DNA of 39,912 bases from Gammaproteobacteria bacterium (GTDB lineage Bacteria > Pseudomonadota > Gammaproteobacteria > Pseudomonadales > Pseudohongiellaceae), in contig PBTW01000068.1 of the NCBI GenBank assembly GCA_002729315.1, positions 1-39,912 of the forward strand, given 5' to 3'. The translations under genes and the position numbers were made by a program. How positions within the stretch are numbered: the first letter of the stretch is position 1; each line of letters starts with the position of its first letter. Below are positions 8,225-17,770 of this stretch, one piece after another. The notes under the pieces were generated by a model. The model saw nothing but the letters and a program-made list of their open reading frames with translations, was not told where the DNA came from and did no database searches.

Positions 8225-9198
8225 AACAGATTATGGCCGAGCGCAAAAGACGAAACGTATTGGTGGAAGGCGAGAAGCTTCGGGGTGCAGAAAAAGTAAA
8301 ACGCATTCCCGTGAAAGTCATCCCTACCGTCGAATTGCCTGCCAAGCCAGACTGGATACGGGTCAGGATCCCGGCTTCCCCCAAGATAAGTCATATTAAA
8401 CAAAAGCTAAGAGAACATCGCTTGGCTTCTGTGTGTGAAGAAGCGTCTTGTCCGAATCTAGGGGAATGCTTTAGCAATGGTACGGCGACTTTTATGATTA
8501 TGGGAGATATCTGTACGCGGCGATGCCCGTTCTGCGATGTGGCGCACGGTAAACCCAGACCGCTCGACCCAAACGAGCCGACTGAGCTTGCCCGGGCAAT
8601 CCAAGAAATGGACTTGAGCTATGTTGTGATTACATCAGTAGACAGAGACGACCTGAAAGACAGTGGTGCGCAGCATTTCGCGGACTGCATCACGCAGACT
8701 AAATTGTATAATCCTGATATTGAGGTCGAGGTGCTGGTGCCTGATTTCAGGGGGCGAATGAATATTGCGCTCGACATCCTGCAGTCCGCGCCTCCAAATG
8801 TGTTTAATCACAATCTTGAGACAGTACCAAGGCTGTATCGTAAGGTCAGACCAGGCGCTGATTATCAATGGTCGCTTGATTTGCTGAAGGCTTATAAGTC
8901 GAGATGTCCTGAAGTGATCACAAAGTCAGGCCTGATGCTGGGCTTGGGTGAGACTATTGTTGAAGTGAAGCAAGTTCTTCGTGATCTCAGGGCGCACAAG
9001 GTAGACATGATTACGCTGGGCCAATACCTGCAGCCCAGCAAGGACCACGTGAAGGTTGATAGATTTGTGCGTCCCGCCGAGTTTGAGGCGCTAAAGACGT
9101 TTGCCGAAACCCTCGGATTTGATCAGGTTGCCAGCGGTCCACTCGTGCGATCTTCCTATCACGCTGATAAGCAGGCCCATGGAGTAACGGTTGCCTGA
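8221..9198 (+). CDS. lipA: lipoyl synthase (radical SAM)
   Basis: LipA inserts two sulfurs into protein-bound octanoyl chains. The 325-residue protein shows the two cluster motifs of the family: the auxiliary [4Fe-4S] set C72-x4-C77-x5-C83 and the radical SAM set C98-x3-C102-x2-C105. The C-terminal RSSYHAD segment contains the Ser that ligates the auxiliary cluster. With lipB immediately upstream (4-base overlap) it completes the endogenous lipoate pathway. It is the last gene of the conserved left block; downstream synteny breaks. Confidence 0.97.
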   Translation: MKQIMAERKRRNVLVEGEKLRGAEKVKRIPVKVIPTVELPAKPDWIRVRIPASPKISHIKQKLREHRLASVCEEASCPNLGECFSNGTATFMIMGDICTRRCPFCDVAHGKPRPLDPNEPTELARAIQEMDLSYVVITSVDRDDLKDSGAQHFADCITQTKLYNPDIEVEVLVPDFRGRMNIALDILQSAPPNVFNHNLETVPRLYRKVRPGADYQWSLDLLKAYKSRCPEVITKSGLMLGLGETIVEVKQVLRDLRAHKVDMITLGQYLQPSKDHVKVDRFVRPAEFEALKTFAETLGFDQVASGPLVRSSYHADKQAHGVTVA

Positions 9199-9207
9199 AA
9201 TGAAGGC

Positions 9208-9935
9208 ATGACGGTTACACTCCGACAACTGACTTTCAGCCTTTTGGCAGTTCTAGCCGCACCGGGCGTCCTCACGGTTTTTATGGGAAACCCTGAGTTC
9301 GTCGGTTCTCAAGCTTTATTGAGCCGCGCTGCGATCCTAGACTTTGCCATATTGCTGTTTATCCACTAGCTCCGGTGTTTGTTAAACGACCCGAAACTTA
9401 CGGCTTCGCGGTTCGCCTGCCTGCAATGTTCCCTGCGATTTTGTATTTTGTTTGGCTGCTACCGCGGCAAAGTCCGGAGGAAATACAGGGAGACCAGCTG
9501 AACAGAGCGCTGATCACAGACGCATCCAGCAATGGACTGGTAGAGGTTGGCTTTGCGTATCCGATTTATACGCCTCTTATCACCCTTCGAAATACTGGGT
9601 TATTCACCGAATACGTCAATGTTTTCTTCAGGGTGACCCATGCAAATGATGGATCTGCTTAATTCCGCGCGGTACGGGCCGAAGTGCCTGGCGCTGGCTT
9701 GAGCGTAGAGTCTTCTGTGCGCGGGATGCTCAGCAGTCACGGCGATTACCGTTTTAATCCGCTAGCTTTTTCACCCGCGAAGACAGTTCAAGGCAGGATG
9801 GTGTTCATCATTTCAAGCCTGGATGGTGGCACCAGCTTTACCGATTCGCTGCCTAATGCTTTCAAGGCTGAATTCGAAATTAGATATCCCGCGACAGGGG
9901 CTTTGATCACAAGCTTCCCTCTGGATAGGCTCTAG
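9208..9935 (+). pseudogene. decayed gene for a small membrane-anchored protein of unknown family
   Basis: Three adjacent open fragments look like one broken gene. The first (9208-9369, 53 residues) is very hydrophobic. The second (9375-9662) is in another frame and starts with a further hydrophobic segment (FPAILYFVWLL) followed by a soluble part. The third (GTG 9684-9935) is in the same frame as the second, separated only by a TAA at 9660-9662; the coding character reads straight through it (HANDGSA, stop, FRAVRAEVPGAG). The simplest reading is a frameshift near 9360 plus one in-frame stop. The soluble part is beta-rich and ends in SFPLDRL. Its stop overlaps the stop of the gene on the opposite strand. 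Alternatives are two or three separate small genes, or sequencing error. Confidence 0.5.
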
Positions 9936-11170
9936 GGATACAGTGAGGTTTGATTGTCCATGCCAGATTTTCCAGCGTTTCGCATTCCGACCAAGAGCAG
10001 TGTCAACGAGACGATGAGATAGCTGGAGAAAACCAGTTGGTATCCGGCAGTCAGCTGAATCAAAGGCAGAAGCAGGACAGCACCGCCAAGTCTCAGTAAT
10101 TCATGGAAGGCACTGTAAGTTCTTCCTTCTAACCAGAAGCCGTGAGCGCATAGCGAATAGGTTAAAAATGCGACTATCCACACGGTTTTCTGATAGCCCC
10201 AGCCCGGCGCATTGATCATGGTGTACAAGGCAAGCCCGGTGGTGACCAGGAATTGCCCGAAAACATAGATTTTTCCGAAGCTATTGATGTGCGGGTTGAA
10301 TTTTTCAGCCCTGGTTGGATGTATACGTTTGCTTTGACAGGTGCTGGTATGTCCGGGCGCCCGCCATCCGGGTCGACGCAACGTCAGCATGAGCTTGTTA
10401 AGAAGGCCCGGGGTATGCCAGCAATCCAGCATGAGTCGCCAGTAAACATGCCCATTTGCCCACAGTGGATTCCAGCTTTTGAGTGGTTTGCGTAGGCCAA
10501 AAATGACGGGTTCCTCCGCCAATTCGTCCTGAAAAGTACCGAAAAGGCGGTCCCAGAGGATAAAGACGCCCCCATAGTTACGATCAATATACTGCTCGTT
10601 TCGACCATGGTGCACCCGGTGATTCGAAGGGGTGACGAAGAGCCACTCCAGAGGCCCCAATTTCTGAATATGCTCGGTATGAACCCAAAACTGATAAATC
10701 AGATTGAGACTGACAACAGAGAACAGGACTTCCCCCGGAAAGCCAGCAGCGAAGAACGGAAGATAGAAAATAAAACTGTAAAAGTCTGTGCTGGTTTGGC
10801 GGAGGGCGGTGGCAAGATTAAAATCTTCGCTTTGATGGTGCGCGACATGAGCTCCCCAGAACAGCGCCACTTCGTGTCCCCATCGATGCTTCCAGTAGTA
10901 CGCCAGGTCGTAAAGCACAAAACAAGACAACCAGGTCCAGAGGCTCTGTTCTGATAGCTGCGTCAGCGTGAATGTTGTCGCTACAAATTCATACAGGCCA
11001 GCCGAAGTCCCAACGACCAGCAATGCCTGCAACCTGCTGAGGGTCCCCATTGACAGACTGTTGATCGTGTCATTAAGACGGTAGGTATTTCGAGCGCACA
11101 GCAGGCCGTAGCTAAATTCCACAAGAATCAGCAATAGGAACACCGGAATAGCGTACAGTATAAGATCCAC
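9932..11170 (-). CDS. sterol desaturase / fatty acid hydroxylase family membrane protein
   Basis: This is an integral-membrane di-iron oxygenase of the fatty acid hydroxylase superfamily, 412 residues. The His clusters that bind iron are all present: H95-x3-H99, H108-x2-HH112, HTEH (164-167) and H184-x2-HH188, embedded in N-terminal hydrophobic helices. A C-terminal hydrophobic block (about 300-400) contains several more membrane segments, as in alkylglycerol monooxygenase-like members. The substrate is unknown: sterols, hopanoids, ether lipids or fatty acids are all possible. It starts 6 bases after the end of the Hsp70-like gene on the same strand, so the two are probably one transcript. 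Confidence 0.88.
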   Translation of the reverse strand: MDLILYAIPVFLLLILVEFSYGLLCARNTYRLNDTINSLSMGTLSRLQALLVVGTSAGLYEFVATTFTLTQLSEQSLWTWLSCFVLYDLAYYWKHRWGHEVALFWGAHVAHHQSEDFNLATALRQTSTDFYSFIFYLPFFAAGFPGEVLFSVVSLNLIYQFWVHTEHIQKLGPLEWLFVTPSNHRVHHGRNEQYIDRNYGGVFILWDRLFGTFQDELAEEPVIFGLRKPLKSWNPLWANGHVYWRLMLDCWHTPGLLNKLMLTLRRPGWRAPGHTSTCQSKRIHPTRAEKFNPHINSFGKIYVFGQFLVTTGLALYTMINAPGWGYQKTVWIVAFLTYSLCAHGFWLEGRTYSAFHELLRLGGAVLLLPLIQLTAGYQLVFSSYLIVSLTLLLVGMRNAGKSGMDNQTSLYP

Positions 11171-11176
11171 GAGTCG

Positions 11177-12649
11177 CTAAAACCTGCTCACTGATTCCGG
11201 CCCGCTGTAGGTCTGAGCGCCTAGACCCTGATACTCTGCGATTGCTAAGCCTGCAGCAACGCTGGTGAATGGGTCATGTTCAATCACTTTGTCGGGGAAC
11301 GACTCATCCAGTAAGCGTTTGACGGCAGGGATTAGTGAGGAGCCTCCAGTACGAAGGACCAACTGTATCTGCTCAGCTTTGATATTTGTGCGCTGTAAGA
11401 TCGTCTTGATCGCCGCTTGCAATTCTGTCAGGACGGGTATGATGATTCCCTCAAAATGTTCACGGGATACCGTGAGATCTATATCAATCTCTGGGATGTC
11501 CAGTTTAGCCGTGTCACAAACAGACAGCTCAGCTTTTAGATCTTTCAGTGACTGAAAAACAAGATAGCTATAATTGTTTTTTATCAGGTCGTACAGACGT
11601 CTAAACTTAATCGACGCTTCGTCTTTTTCTTCGATACGCTGCATCAGTGGCGTGGTGAAGCGATTTTGGTTGAGCATGTAAGAAATTGCCCAATTGAGCA
11701 ACAGTTCCTCGTAGTCTTCGAAAGGGAAGAACGTTTCAATTTCTCGGTCTGAGCCTGCACGCCGCCAACGCTCGCCCTTTCCTAGAAGAGGAAAGAGAAG
11801 TTTTCTAAACATCAGCTTGTCAATATGATCACCGCCTAGTCCGATTCCATGGGTGCCTATGACTTTAAAGCCTTCTTCAAAACGCTTGAGCAAACATAGA
11901 TCCAGCGTTCCACCGCCAAAGTCGACGGCAAGAATGGTTCGCTGACTGGCGGCTGGGTATTGATGCAGATAGCTCAAGGCTGCCGCGACGGGCTCTGGAT
12001 ACAGACTCTGACGGCTAAAGCCGGCATATCCGTAGGCTTCTTTGAGCAGAGTGAGGGCGAACTGATTCCGCCCTTGCTCAGTCCCTTCGAAATTGACTGG
12101 ATGGCCGATACAGGCGTGGTCAGCTGGCTTCGGATCTGACTCGAATCTTCGAGTCAGCCGTTCGACACTCTGCTGAATACGCACTAACAACGGCGTGATT
12201 AGTGCAACAAGGCGGAATGGTCGGTTAAACACCATCAGGCGCGGCGAATTCCGGTTTCCCAAGAGTCGTTTTATACCGCGGAACAACCGACCCTGCAGTC
12301 CTTCGTCAACGAATGATTGACCATATATTAGTTCGGTCTGCGCCTCTTCCGGAAGTCCTTTGTCGCCGATTTGACCTGTGGTGGAGCGGCCTTCACCAAG
12401 TACCTCTGCAGTGAGTTCAACCGTTCTTCCCATGTTACTTTCCACGTAGAGATCAATGGCTGCCTGTCCCGTGGTTATTTTCAGCTCTTTGTCGATGTAA
12501 GTCGCGGAAGGCATCACGACGTCGGTTTTTTCGAGTGGGATCAGGTGTATGCGTTTGCCGTCATAGACAGCGGCGGCACTATTACTGGTGCCGAAGTCAA
12601 CGCCAATGCCAAATCGCGGTGAAAATTCTGTTGTAACAGGGGGCTTCAA
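11177..12649 (-). CDS. Hsp70-family chaperone-like ATPase, YegD type
   Basis: The 490-residue protein has the actin/Hsp70 nucleotide-binding fold but no room for the full substrate-binding domain of DnaK. Phosphate-1 loop IGVDFGTSNSAAAV (about 15-28), phosphate-2 segment ILAVDFGGGTLDL, a GIGLGGDHIDK loop, and adenosine motif LRTGGSSLIPAVKRLL are visible. This matches the YegD group (E. coli YegD 450 residues), whose function is unknown. The start is TTG at 12649; no good ATG lies near it in frame. A connection with the downstream di-iron lipid enzyme is suggested only by the 6-base spacing. Confidence 0.88.
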   Translation of the reverse strand: MKPPVTTEFSPRFGIGVDFGTSNSAAAVYDGKRIHLIPLEKTDVVMPSATYIDKELKITTGQAAIDLYVESNMGRTVELTAEVLGEGRSTTGQIGDKGLPEEAQTELIYGQSFVDEGLQGRLFRGIKRLLGNRNSPRLMVFNRPFRLVALITPLLVRIQQSVERLTRRFESDPKPADHACIGHPVNFEGTEQGRNQFALTLLKEAYGYAGFSRQSLYPEPVAAALSYLHQYPAASQRTILAVDFGGGTLDLCLLKRFEEGFKVIGTHGIGLGGDHIDKLMFRKLLFPLLGKGERWRRAGSDREIETFFPFEDYEELLLNWAISYMLNQNRFTTPLMQRIEEKDEASIKFRRLYDLIKNNYSYLVFQSLKDLKAELSVCDTAKLDIPEIDIDLTVSREHFEGIIIPVLTELQAAIKTILQRTNIKAEQIQLVLRTGGSSLIPAVKRLLDESFPDKVIEHDPFTSVAAGLAIAEYQGLGAQTYSGPESVSRF

Positions 12650-12880
12650 TGTCGTGCTTGAATTCTTGGTATTGCCGGGGCCTCGAGTGTCTGCAGACCG
12701 AAGCGCAGGAACAAATAGTTAATGTCGATTTAACCCGTCTGGGCCAAAGCATTGTAACTCAGGATAACGGCTTAGAGAAAAATAAGATTTGTGTCAAACT
12801 ATTTGCATTTGTTATTGAATGTGTTGAAGTTTTTCGGCAGTTGACCTATTCTTCGGTCGCTTATTCGGGCAGGTAATACC

Positions 12881-13834
12881 GTGTTTCTTTTATACCTTCA
12901 TTTCCGTCAGTTCCTGCTGCTGCGCCGAGTGGTGGTGTTGCTTGGTTGCGTCGTTATTCTGAATTTCAGTTCGCGTATTCAGGCCGGCACGATTGTCAGG
13001 GTGAGTACCTCTGTCGGCGATTACTCGATAGAGCTTCTCGAAGAGTCCGCACCAGCTACGGTTCAGAACTTTCTCAATTACGTCAGACGCGGAGACTATA
13101 ATGCCACCTATCTACACCGGGTGCCCGATGACTTTGTCGTGCAGGGCGGTGCCTACAGATTTCAGCCTTACGTGGGGCCTGTCGATGTTGCGACAGATTC
13201 TCCGGTCATTAACGAATTCGGTGCCTCCAATACCAGAGGCACGGCAGCTATGGCCAAGATAGATGGCGATCCCGACAGCGCGACCAACCAATGGTTTGTA
13301 AATCTCAGTGATAATACCTCGTTAGATACGTCAAACGGTGGCTTCACCGTATTTGGTAACGTTCTTGGAAACGGCATGGCGGTGCTCGATACGATTAACG
13401 GCCTGCCGAAAATTAGCCTCGGCTTCAAAGCCCAAGATGCGCCGTTTATAACCGGGGTTTACAATGACCCCCGCGACCTAGTTTACATGAACGTATCGGT
13501 TGTCGAGCGCTACAGCGAGGCGGCCCACGTGTTTGAATCAAATTCGGGGTTGTTGATTACTTCCGTGAACGTCAATAATGACGAAGACGTAGTAAGCCTG
13601 TACCTTCGCGAGATTCCGTCCAGCAGTGGGCTTCACTTACAAGTCGATCTGGGCTCTGTCATCCCTCGCACCAGTTTCACTGGCATCGCTACTTATTCCG
13701 CTTCGAACAATCGTCTGCAGATACCCTCGCTTGAAGTCAATCAGAATGGCCTGGTCGCGGTTCTGAGCAATGTACTGTTAGAGCTTACCGACCCAGACGC
13801 ACTCATTTTCACGCTTGTCTCCTACGATCAATAA
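12881..13834 (+). CDS. exported cyclophilin-type peptidyl-prolyl isomerase with extra C-terminal domain
   Basis: The 317-residue protein begins with GTG and a signal peptide (hydrophobic stretch RVVVLLGCVVIL, likely cleavage near IQA-GTI, residue 36). The cyclophilin domain (about 37-205) has the typical blocks APATVQNFLNYV, YLHRVPDDFVVQGG with the catalytic-region Arg, SATNQWFVNLSDN and FTVFGNVLGNG. Proline isomerisation in the periplasm or outside the cell is expected. Residues about 210-317 are an additional beta-rich region with no family I recognise. E. coli PpiA lacks this extension (190 residues). The gene stands alone on the + strand, divergent from the Hsp70-like gene. Confidence 0.87.
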   Translation: MFLLYLHFRQFLLLRRVVVLLGCVVILNFSSRIQAGTIVRVSTSVGDYSIELLEESAPATVQNFLNYVRRGDYNATYLHRVPDDFVVQGGAYRFQPYVGPVDVATDSPVINEFGASNTRGTAAMAKIDGDPDSATNQWFVNLSDNTSLDTSNGGFTVFGNVLGNGMAVLDTINGLPKISLGFKAQDAPFITGVYNDPRDLVYMNVSVVERYSEAAHVFESNSGLLITSVNVNNDEDVVSLYLREIPSSSGLHLQVDLGSVIPRTSFTGIATYSASNNRLQIPSLEVNQNGLVAVLSNVLLELTDPDALIFTLVSYDQ

Positions 13835-13949
13835 GTCTCCATTTACGCGCTCCTCGCTTTGATTTACTCTTCAAGTAGGGATCCGCGTCGGTCTTTAAGG
13901 CAAATAGACGATTAGCGGGGGATAAAAAAATAAAAAGAGATTTGACGTC

Positions 13950-15290
13950 ATGGCGGCTCCCCGAGGTGAATTCACGTCTAGGTTCGGTTTTTTGATGGCT
14001 GCCTCCGGCTCGGCGGTTGGCCTAGGAAACATCTGGGGCTTCCCGACGAACGCGGCTTCTAATGGCGGGGCTGCTTTTTTATTCACGTATCTAATTCTGG
14101 CCTTTGCTCTGGCCTATCCGGCGTTGATGGCCGAGCTCATCATCGGGCGCTATGCCAGAGCAAATGCGGTGACGGCGCTGCGTACCATATCCTCCGGCAA
14201 CAAGACGCGGCTCGCAGCTCTGCTGGTCGGATTCATTGGTATCGTCACCGTCAGTTTTATCCTCAGTTTTTACGGCATCGTCAGCGGCTGGATGATTGCG
14301 TTTTTCTTCGATCCTATTGCCCGCCTGTTGGGTGCGTCGCAACTGTCTGCTTGGCTGACCAATGATGCAGTCATGCGGAACAGCTTGTTCGTGGTGTTAT
14401 TTATGCTGGTGACCATTTACATCATCAGCGCGGGCGTGAAGGAGGGTATCGAGAAATGGGCTTCGCGCCTGATGCCATCTCTGATTGTGATTCTTCTTTT
14501 GCTTATTGTTTATGTCTTGACACTGCCGGGAGCAATGGATGGACTCCGTGCCTATCTCGTTCCGGATTTTTCTCTGATAGCAGATCCTTCGCTGCTCGTT
14601 GATGCCATGGGTCAGGCTTTTTTTTCTTTGTCTTTAGGGGTGGGTACGATGCTGATCTATGGTTCCTACATAAGCAGCAATGAAAACCTACCTACCATTG
14701 GCAGCCTGGTCGCGTTGCTTGATGTCGGCATCGCGGTGATGGCAGGGATGCTAATTTTGCCGGCAATGTATGTCGCGCTCGCCAGCGGTGTAGAAATTTA
14801 TGATGACGCGGGTGGCTTGATCGCGGGACCAGGATTGATTGTTTCAGTTTTACCGTCACTGCTCACTACGATGGGTGCTATCGGCGTATTTGTCGCCATT
14901 GCCTTTTTCGCACTTATGACGATCGCCTCCCTGACGTCATCTATTTCGATGTTGGAGGTGCCGGTCGCCTACGCGGTTGAGCATCATGAGCTTGAACGTC
15001 GTCGGGCGGCGATGCTCATAGGGTCAGCCATAACCGTCATCTCGCTAGTTATTGTCTTCAACTTTGATCCGCTTTTCGACCTTGTGGTGACAGTTACGAC
15101 TGAGGTAAGTCAGCCGCTTCTGGGATTCGCTTTCTGTATTTTTGCTGCCTGGATTTGGCAGCGCAGTGAAATTCTTGAGGAGATCAAACAGGGGTGCCCT
15201 GAAGTCGAGTCAGGAATTTTCTGGAAAATCTGGCCTTTCTACGTCAAATTTATCTGCCCAGTCGCGATTCTGGTGGTGTATTTTCAGTAA
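13950..15290 (+). CDS. sodium-dependent NSS/SNF-family transporter
   Basis: This is a secondary transporter of the neurotransmitter:sodium symporter family (LeuT/MhsT fold), 446 residues. The TM1 signature GSAVGLGNIWGFP (about 20-32), which lines the Na+ and substrate sites in LeuT, is followed by ASNGGAAFLFTYL. About 11 hydrophobic helices can be counted, the common bacterial number. The substrate is most likely an amino acid or related compound; which one cannot be read from sequence. A short AAGAGA ribosome site precedes the ATG after an AT-rich run. The gene ends 73 bases before the convergent aminotransferase gene. Confidence 0.93.
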   Translation: MAAPRGEFTSRFGFLMAASGSAVGLGNIWGFPTNAASNGGAAFLFTYLILAFALAYPALMAELIIGRYARANAVTALRTISSGNKTRLAALLVGFIGIVTVSFILSFYGIVSGWMIAFFFDPIARLLGASQLSAWLTNDAVMRNSLFVVLFMLVTIYIISAGVKEGIEKWASRLMPSLIVILLLLIVYVLTLPGAMDGLRAYLVPDFSLIADPSLLVDAMGQAFFSLSLGVGTMLIYGSYISSNENLPTIGSLVALLDVGIAVMAGMLILPAMYVALASGVEIYDDAGGLIAGPGLIVSVLPSLLTTMGAIGVFVAIAFFALMTIASLTSSISMLEVPVAYAVEHHELERRRAAMLIGSAITVISLVIVFNFDPLFDLVVTVTTEVSQPLLGFAFCIFAAWIWQRSEILEEIKQGCPEVESGIFWKIWPFYVKFICPVAILVVYFQ

Positions 15291-15363
15291 TCAAGTCAAG
15301 TGGCCTCGTTTAGCTGGACTCAACCGATGCAAGCTGATCTTCCAATTGTTTCCAGTATCGTAG

Positions 15364-16533
15364 TCAGAAGCGATCAATGACCTGCATGAAACGCTCAATC
15401 TCACTGCCACTGTTGTAGTAGTGCAGAGAGGCCCTGATAACGTCATCTCGCATTTCTCTGTCTAGATCCAGCATTGCATTTTTTCTTTTGCTGATCGATG
15501 TATTGATGCCCCGCTGATACAGGTGGCTCTGAAGCGCAGCTGCTTTTGCGCCGGTCTTGCTGAAGGTCACAATCCCTGATCTAGGCTCACTCAATTCATG
15601 TATCCGAACCCCTTGAATACTCTGAAGTCCAGCCACCAGTCTCTCAGCGAGACTCTGGATGCGGGCGGCAATGTGTATTATGCCCAATGAATTGGCATAC
15701 TCAACGGCTAGACCTAATCCAATCTGGCCGGCGAGATTGCGCTCAAAGCTTTCGAACCGACTGGCGCTTTTCTTTACAGTAAAGCTTTCTGCTGTGTCCC
15801 AGGAAGCGGACTGTAAATCAAGCACTCGTGGGATGAAGCTTGCTGTGCTTTGACCGCGAGCGAATAAAAATCCGGTCCCTCTGGGACCTCTCAAGTATTT
15901 ACGTCCGGTGGCGCAGAGAAAATCGCATTTGATCTCCTGCAAATCGAGAGGCAACTGGCCAACGGACTGACACGCGTCTACCAGGAGGCAAATGCCCTCT
16001 GCCTGGGCGATTTCACCTATTGCCTTGATATCTTGGATATCTCCCCGCTGGCTGGCAATGTGGGTAACTAATATGGCTCGTGTTTTTTTGCTTAACTGTT
16101 TTTCCAGCTTTTCAGCCTTTATGCGACCATCAGCCTCAAGGGCCAGTGTCCGAAGCTCGATACTTCGGTGGCGGGTCAGCGAAAGTAAACTGAGGTAGTT
16201 TCCGACATACTCGTTGCCAGCGGTGATGATTTCGTCTCCTGCTTTGAGGTCTAGGGAAAGCAGTGCGGATTGCCATGCCCTCGTAGCGCTCTCCATGAAC
16301 GCAATTTCTGAACTTTCGCAGTTAAGCATTTGTGCCAGTTGGGTGTAGAAATTGGCGACTTGTTTTTCAGCCTGTGAGGCCGCTTCGTATCCGCCAATCC
16401 GCTGCTCAAGCTGAAGATGACTGATCACCGAATCGGTTACGAGATTCGGGCTCAGTGCGCATCCGGCATTGTTGAAATGGATGATCTTTTCGCATCCGGG
16501 TGTTTCAGCCCGAACTGTTTCTAGGTCAATCAT
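15364..16533 (-). CDS. class V-fold PLP-dependent aminotransferase
   Basis: The 389-residue protein is a fold-type I PLP enzyme of the class V group (cysteine desulfurase / isopenicillin N epimerase-like). The N-terminal HFNNAGCALSP resembles the substrate loop of this group. Cofactor residues are D186 (LLVDACQSVGQLP), H158 (VTHIAS) and the Schiff-base lysine K212 in ATGRKYLRGPRGTGFL. The GRKYLRGPRGTGF pattern points to the epimerase/EgtE-like side rather than IscS/SufS, and no IscS-like active-site Cys loop is obvious. The actual substrate is undetermined. It is divergent from the dehalogenase-like gene, with 112 bases between starts. Confidence 0.9.
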   Translation of the reverse strand: MIDLETVRAETPGCEKIIHFNNAGCALSPNLVTDSVISHLQLEQRIGGYEAASQAEKQVANFYTQLAQMLNCESSEIAFMESATRAWQSALLSLDLKAGDEIITAGNEYVGNYLSLLSLTRHRSIELRTLALEADGRIKAEKLEKQLSKKTRAILVTHIASQRGDIQDIKAIGEIAQAEGICLLVDACQSVGQLPLDLQEIKCDFLCATGRKYLRGPRGTGFLFARGQSTASFIPRVLDLQSASWDTAESFTVKKSASRFESFERNLAGQIGLGLAVEYANSLGIIHIAARIQSLAERLVAGLQSIQGVRIHELSEPRSGIVTFSKTGAKAAALQSHLYQRGINTSISKRKNAMLDLDREMRDDVIRASLHYYNSGSEIERFMQVIDRF

Positions 16534-16645
16534 AGGAGTGATGATTCGGCATATCTGGATTGATTTTAGCTTTGAGTCAGAATACCAAATAGGTATGCTG
16601 ATGTTCTATTATTCCTGATTCTGAGACAACAAGAGCACTTTTCCT

Positions 16646-17512
16646 ATGCGCCATTCCAACATGCAAGATAAGATTTCTGCTGATGACTCTGAGATAACCA
16701 GCCGGTTTGCCTTGAGGCGAAATGCGATGCGGTTTGTGGGGCTCTCCTCCCTTCTGGCCGCGTTTCCAGTATTAGGGGCGGAGACAGACAGTTCTCCATC
16801 TCTGCGCACAAGCATCAGGGCACTGCTGTTTGATGTTTTCGGTACCGTTGTTGACTGGCGCTCTTCCATCATCAGAGAGGGTAGATTGCTCTCACAGCAA
16901 AAGAACCTGCGGGTCGACTGGGAAGAATTTGCGGATAGCTGGAGGGCAGGCTACGGACCCGCCATGAATAAAGTGCGCTCGGGAGAGCTTCCCTGGACTG
17001 ATATTGATGATCTTCACCGAATGATTCTGGATGAATTGGTTGTTGAGTTTGGCCTTGATGGCCTTTCAGAAGCGGAACTTGATTACTTTAATCGTGCGTG
17101 GCACCGCTTAACTCCCTGGCCAGATACTGTAGGCGGTCTGCATCGACTGAAGAGTCAGTTTGTAATTGCGACCTTGTCGAACGGCAACGTATCCTTGCTG
17201 ACCAATATGGCGAAGCATGCAGGCTTACCCTGGGACGCAGTGTTTTCTGCCGAGCTCGCGCAGCAATATAAGCCAGACCAAAGGGCGTATCTGAAAGCCG
17301 TTGAATTGCTGAATTTGGAGCCCAGTCAGGTCTTGATGGTCGCTGCGCACCCCGGAGACTTGCGTGCAGCAGCACAAGCGGGCTTAAAAACCGCCTATGT
17401 ATACCGGCCTCTCGAATGGGGGGAAGAGCGAGTCAGAGAGCGAAATACAGCGGGCGAGTTTGATTTTGATGCGGACAGTTTCCTTGATCTTGCTAGTCAG
17501 CTAGGGGCATAG
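16646..17512 (+). CDS. HAD-superfamily (haloacid dehalogenase type II-like) hydrolase with Tat-like leader
   Basis: The 288-residue protein carries a HAD domain: nucleophile D63 in LFDVFGTVVDW, motif II Ser in ATLSNGN, the motif III Lys in QQYKPDQRAYLKA, and VAAHPGDLRAAAQAG as in type II 2-haloacid dehalogenases. Unusually, about 45 extra residues precede the domain. They contain R24-R25, a hydrophobic stretch VGLSSLLAAFPVLGA and a likely AxA-type cleavage site before ETD, which resembles a twin-arginine export signal. If so, the enzyme is periplasmic. The RR-x-x-x-R-F pattern is not the canonical SRRxFLK. Alternative substrates are phosphate esters or haloacids. Confidence 0.87.
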   Translation: MRHSNMQDKISADDSEITSRFALRRNAMRFVGLSSLLAAFPVLGAETDSSPSLRTSIRALLFDVFGTVVDWRSSIIREGRLLSQQKNLRVDWEEFADSWRAGYGPAMNKVRSGELPWTDIDDLHRMILDELVVEFGLDGLSEAELDYFNRAWHRLTPWPDTVGGLHRLKSQFVIATLSNGNVSLLTNMAKHAGLPWDAVFSAELAQQYKPDQRAYLKAVELLNLEPSQVLMVAAHPGDLRAAAQAGLKTAYVYRPLEWGEERVRERNTAGEFDFDADSFLDLASQLGA

Positions 17513-17770
17513 TGCACGACGTTAGGCAGGATGCCAGGTGCGCTCAATCGCTCACTGAGCCCGCTTGCCTACCGCTGATTAGTTCACAGTAAGATTTGAT
17601 CGGCCCGGCTGCGGCTTGTCGAGAGACCCGCTAGAATACCATTTGAGCACTCCTTGGGTGCCGACGCTGAGTCCAAGTTTTAGCTTTTGCAGTCAGGAGG
17701 AGTAGCGCCTGCCAAACTCTTCCACCCTGGAACCTTGTAAGACTGTTTTATTTTAAGGTCTATTCATCCT

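Noticed and set aside
12649-12876. 75-residue + strand frame beside the Hsp70-like start
   Set aside because: No ribosome site, no family resemblance, Cys/Trp-rich start. It lies in the divergent promoter gap.
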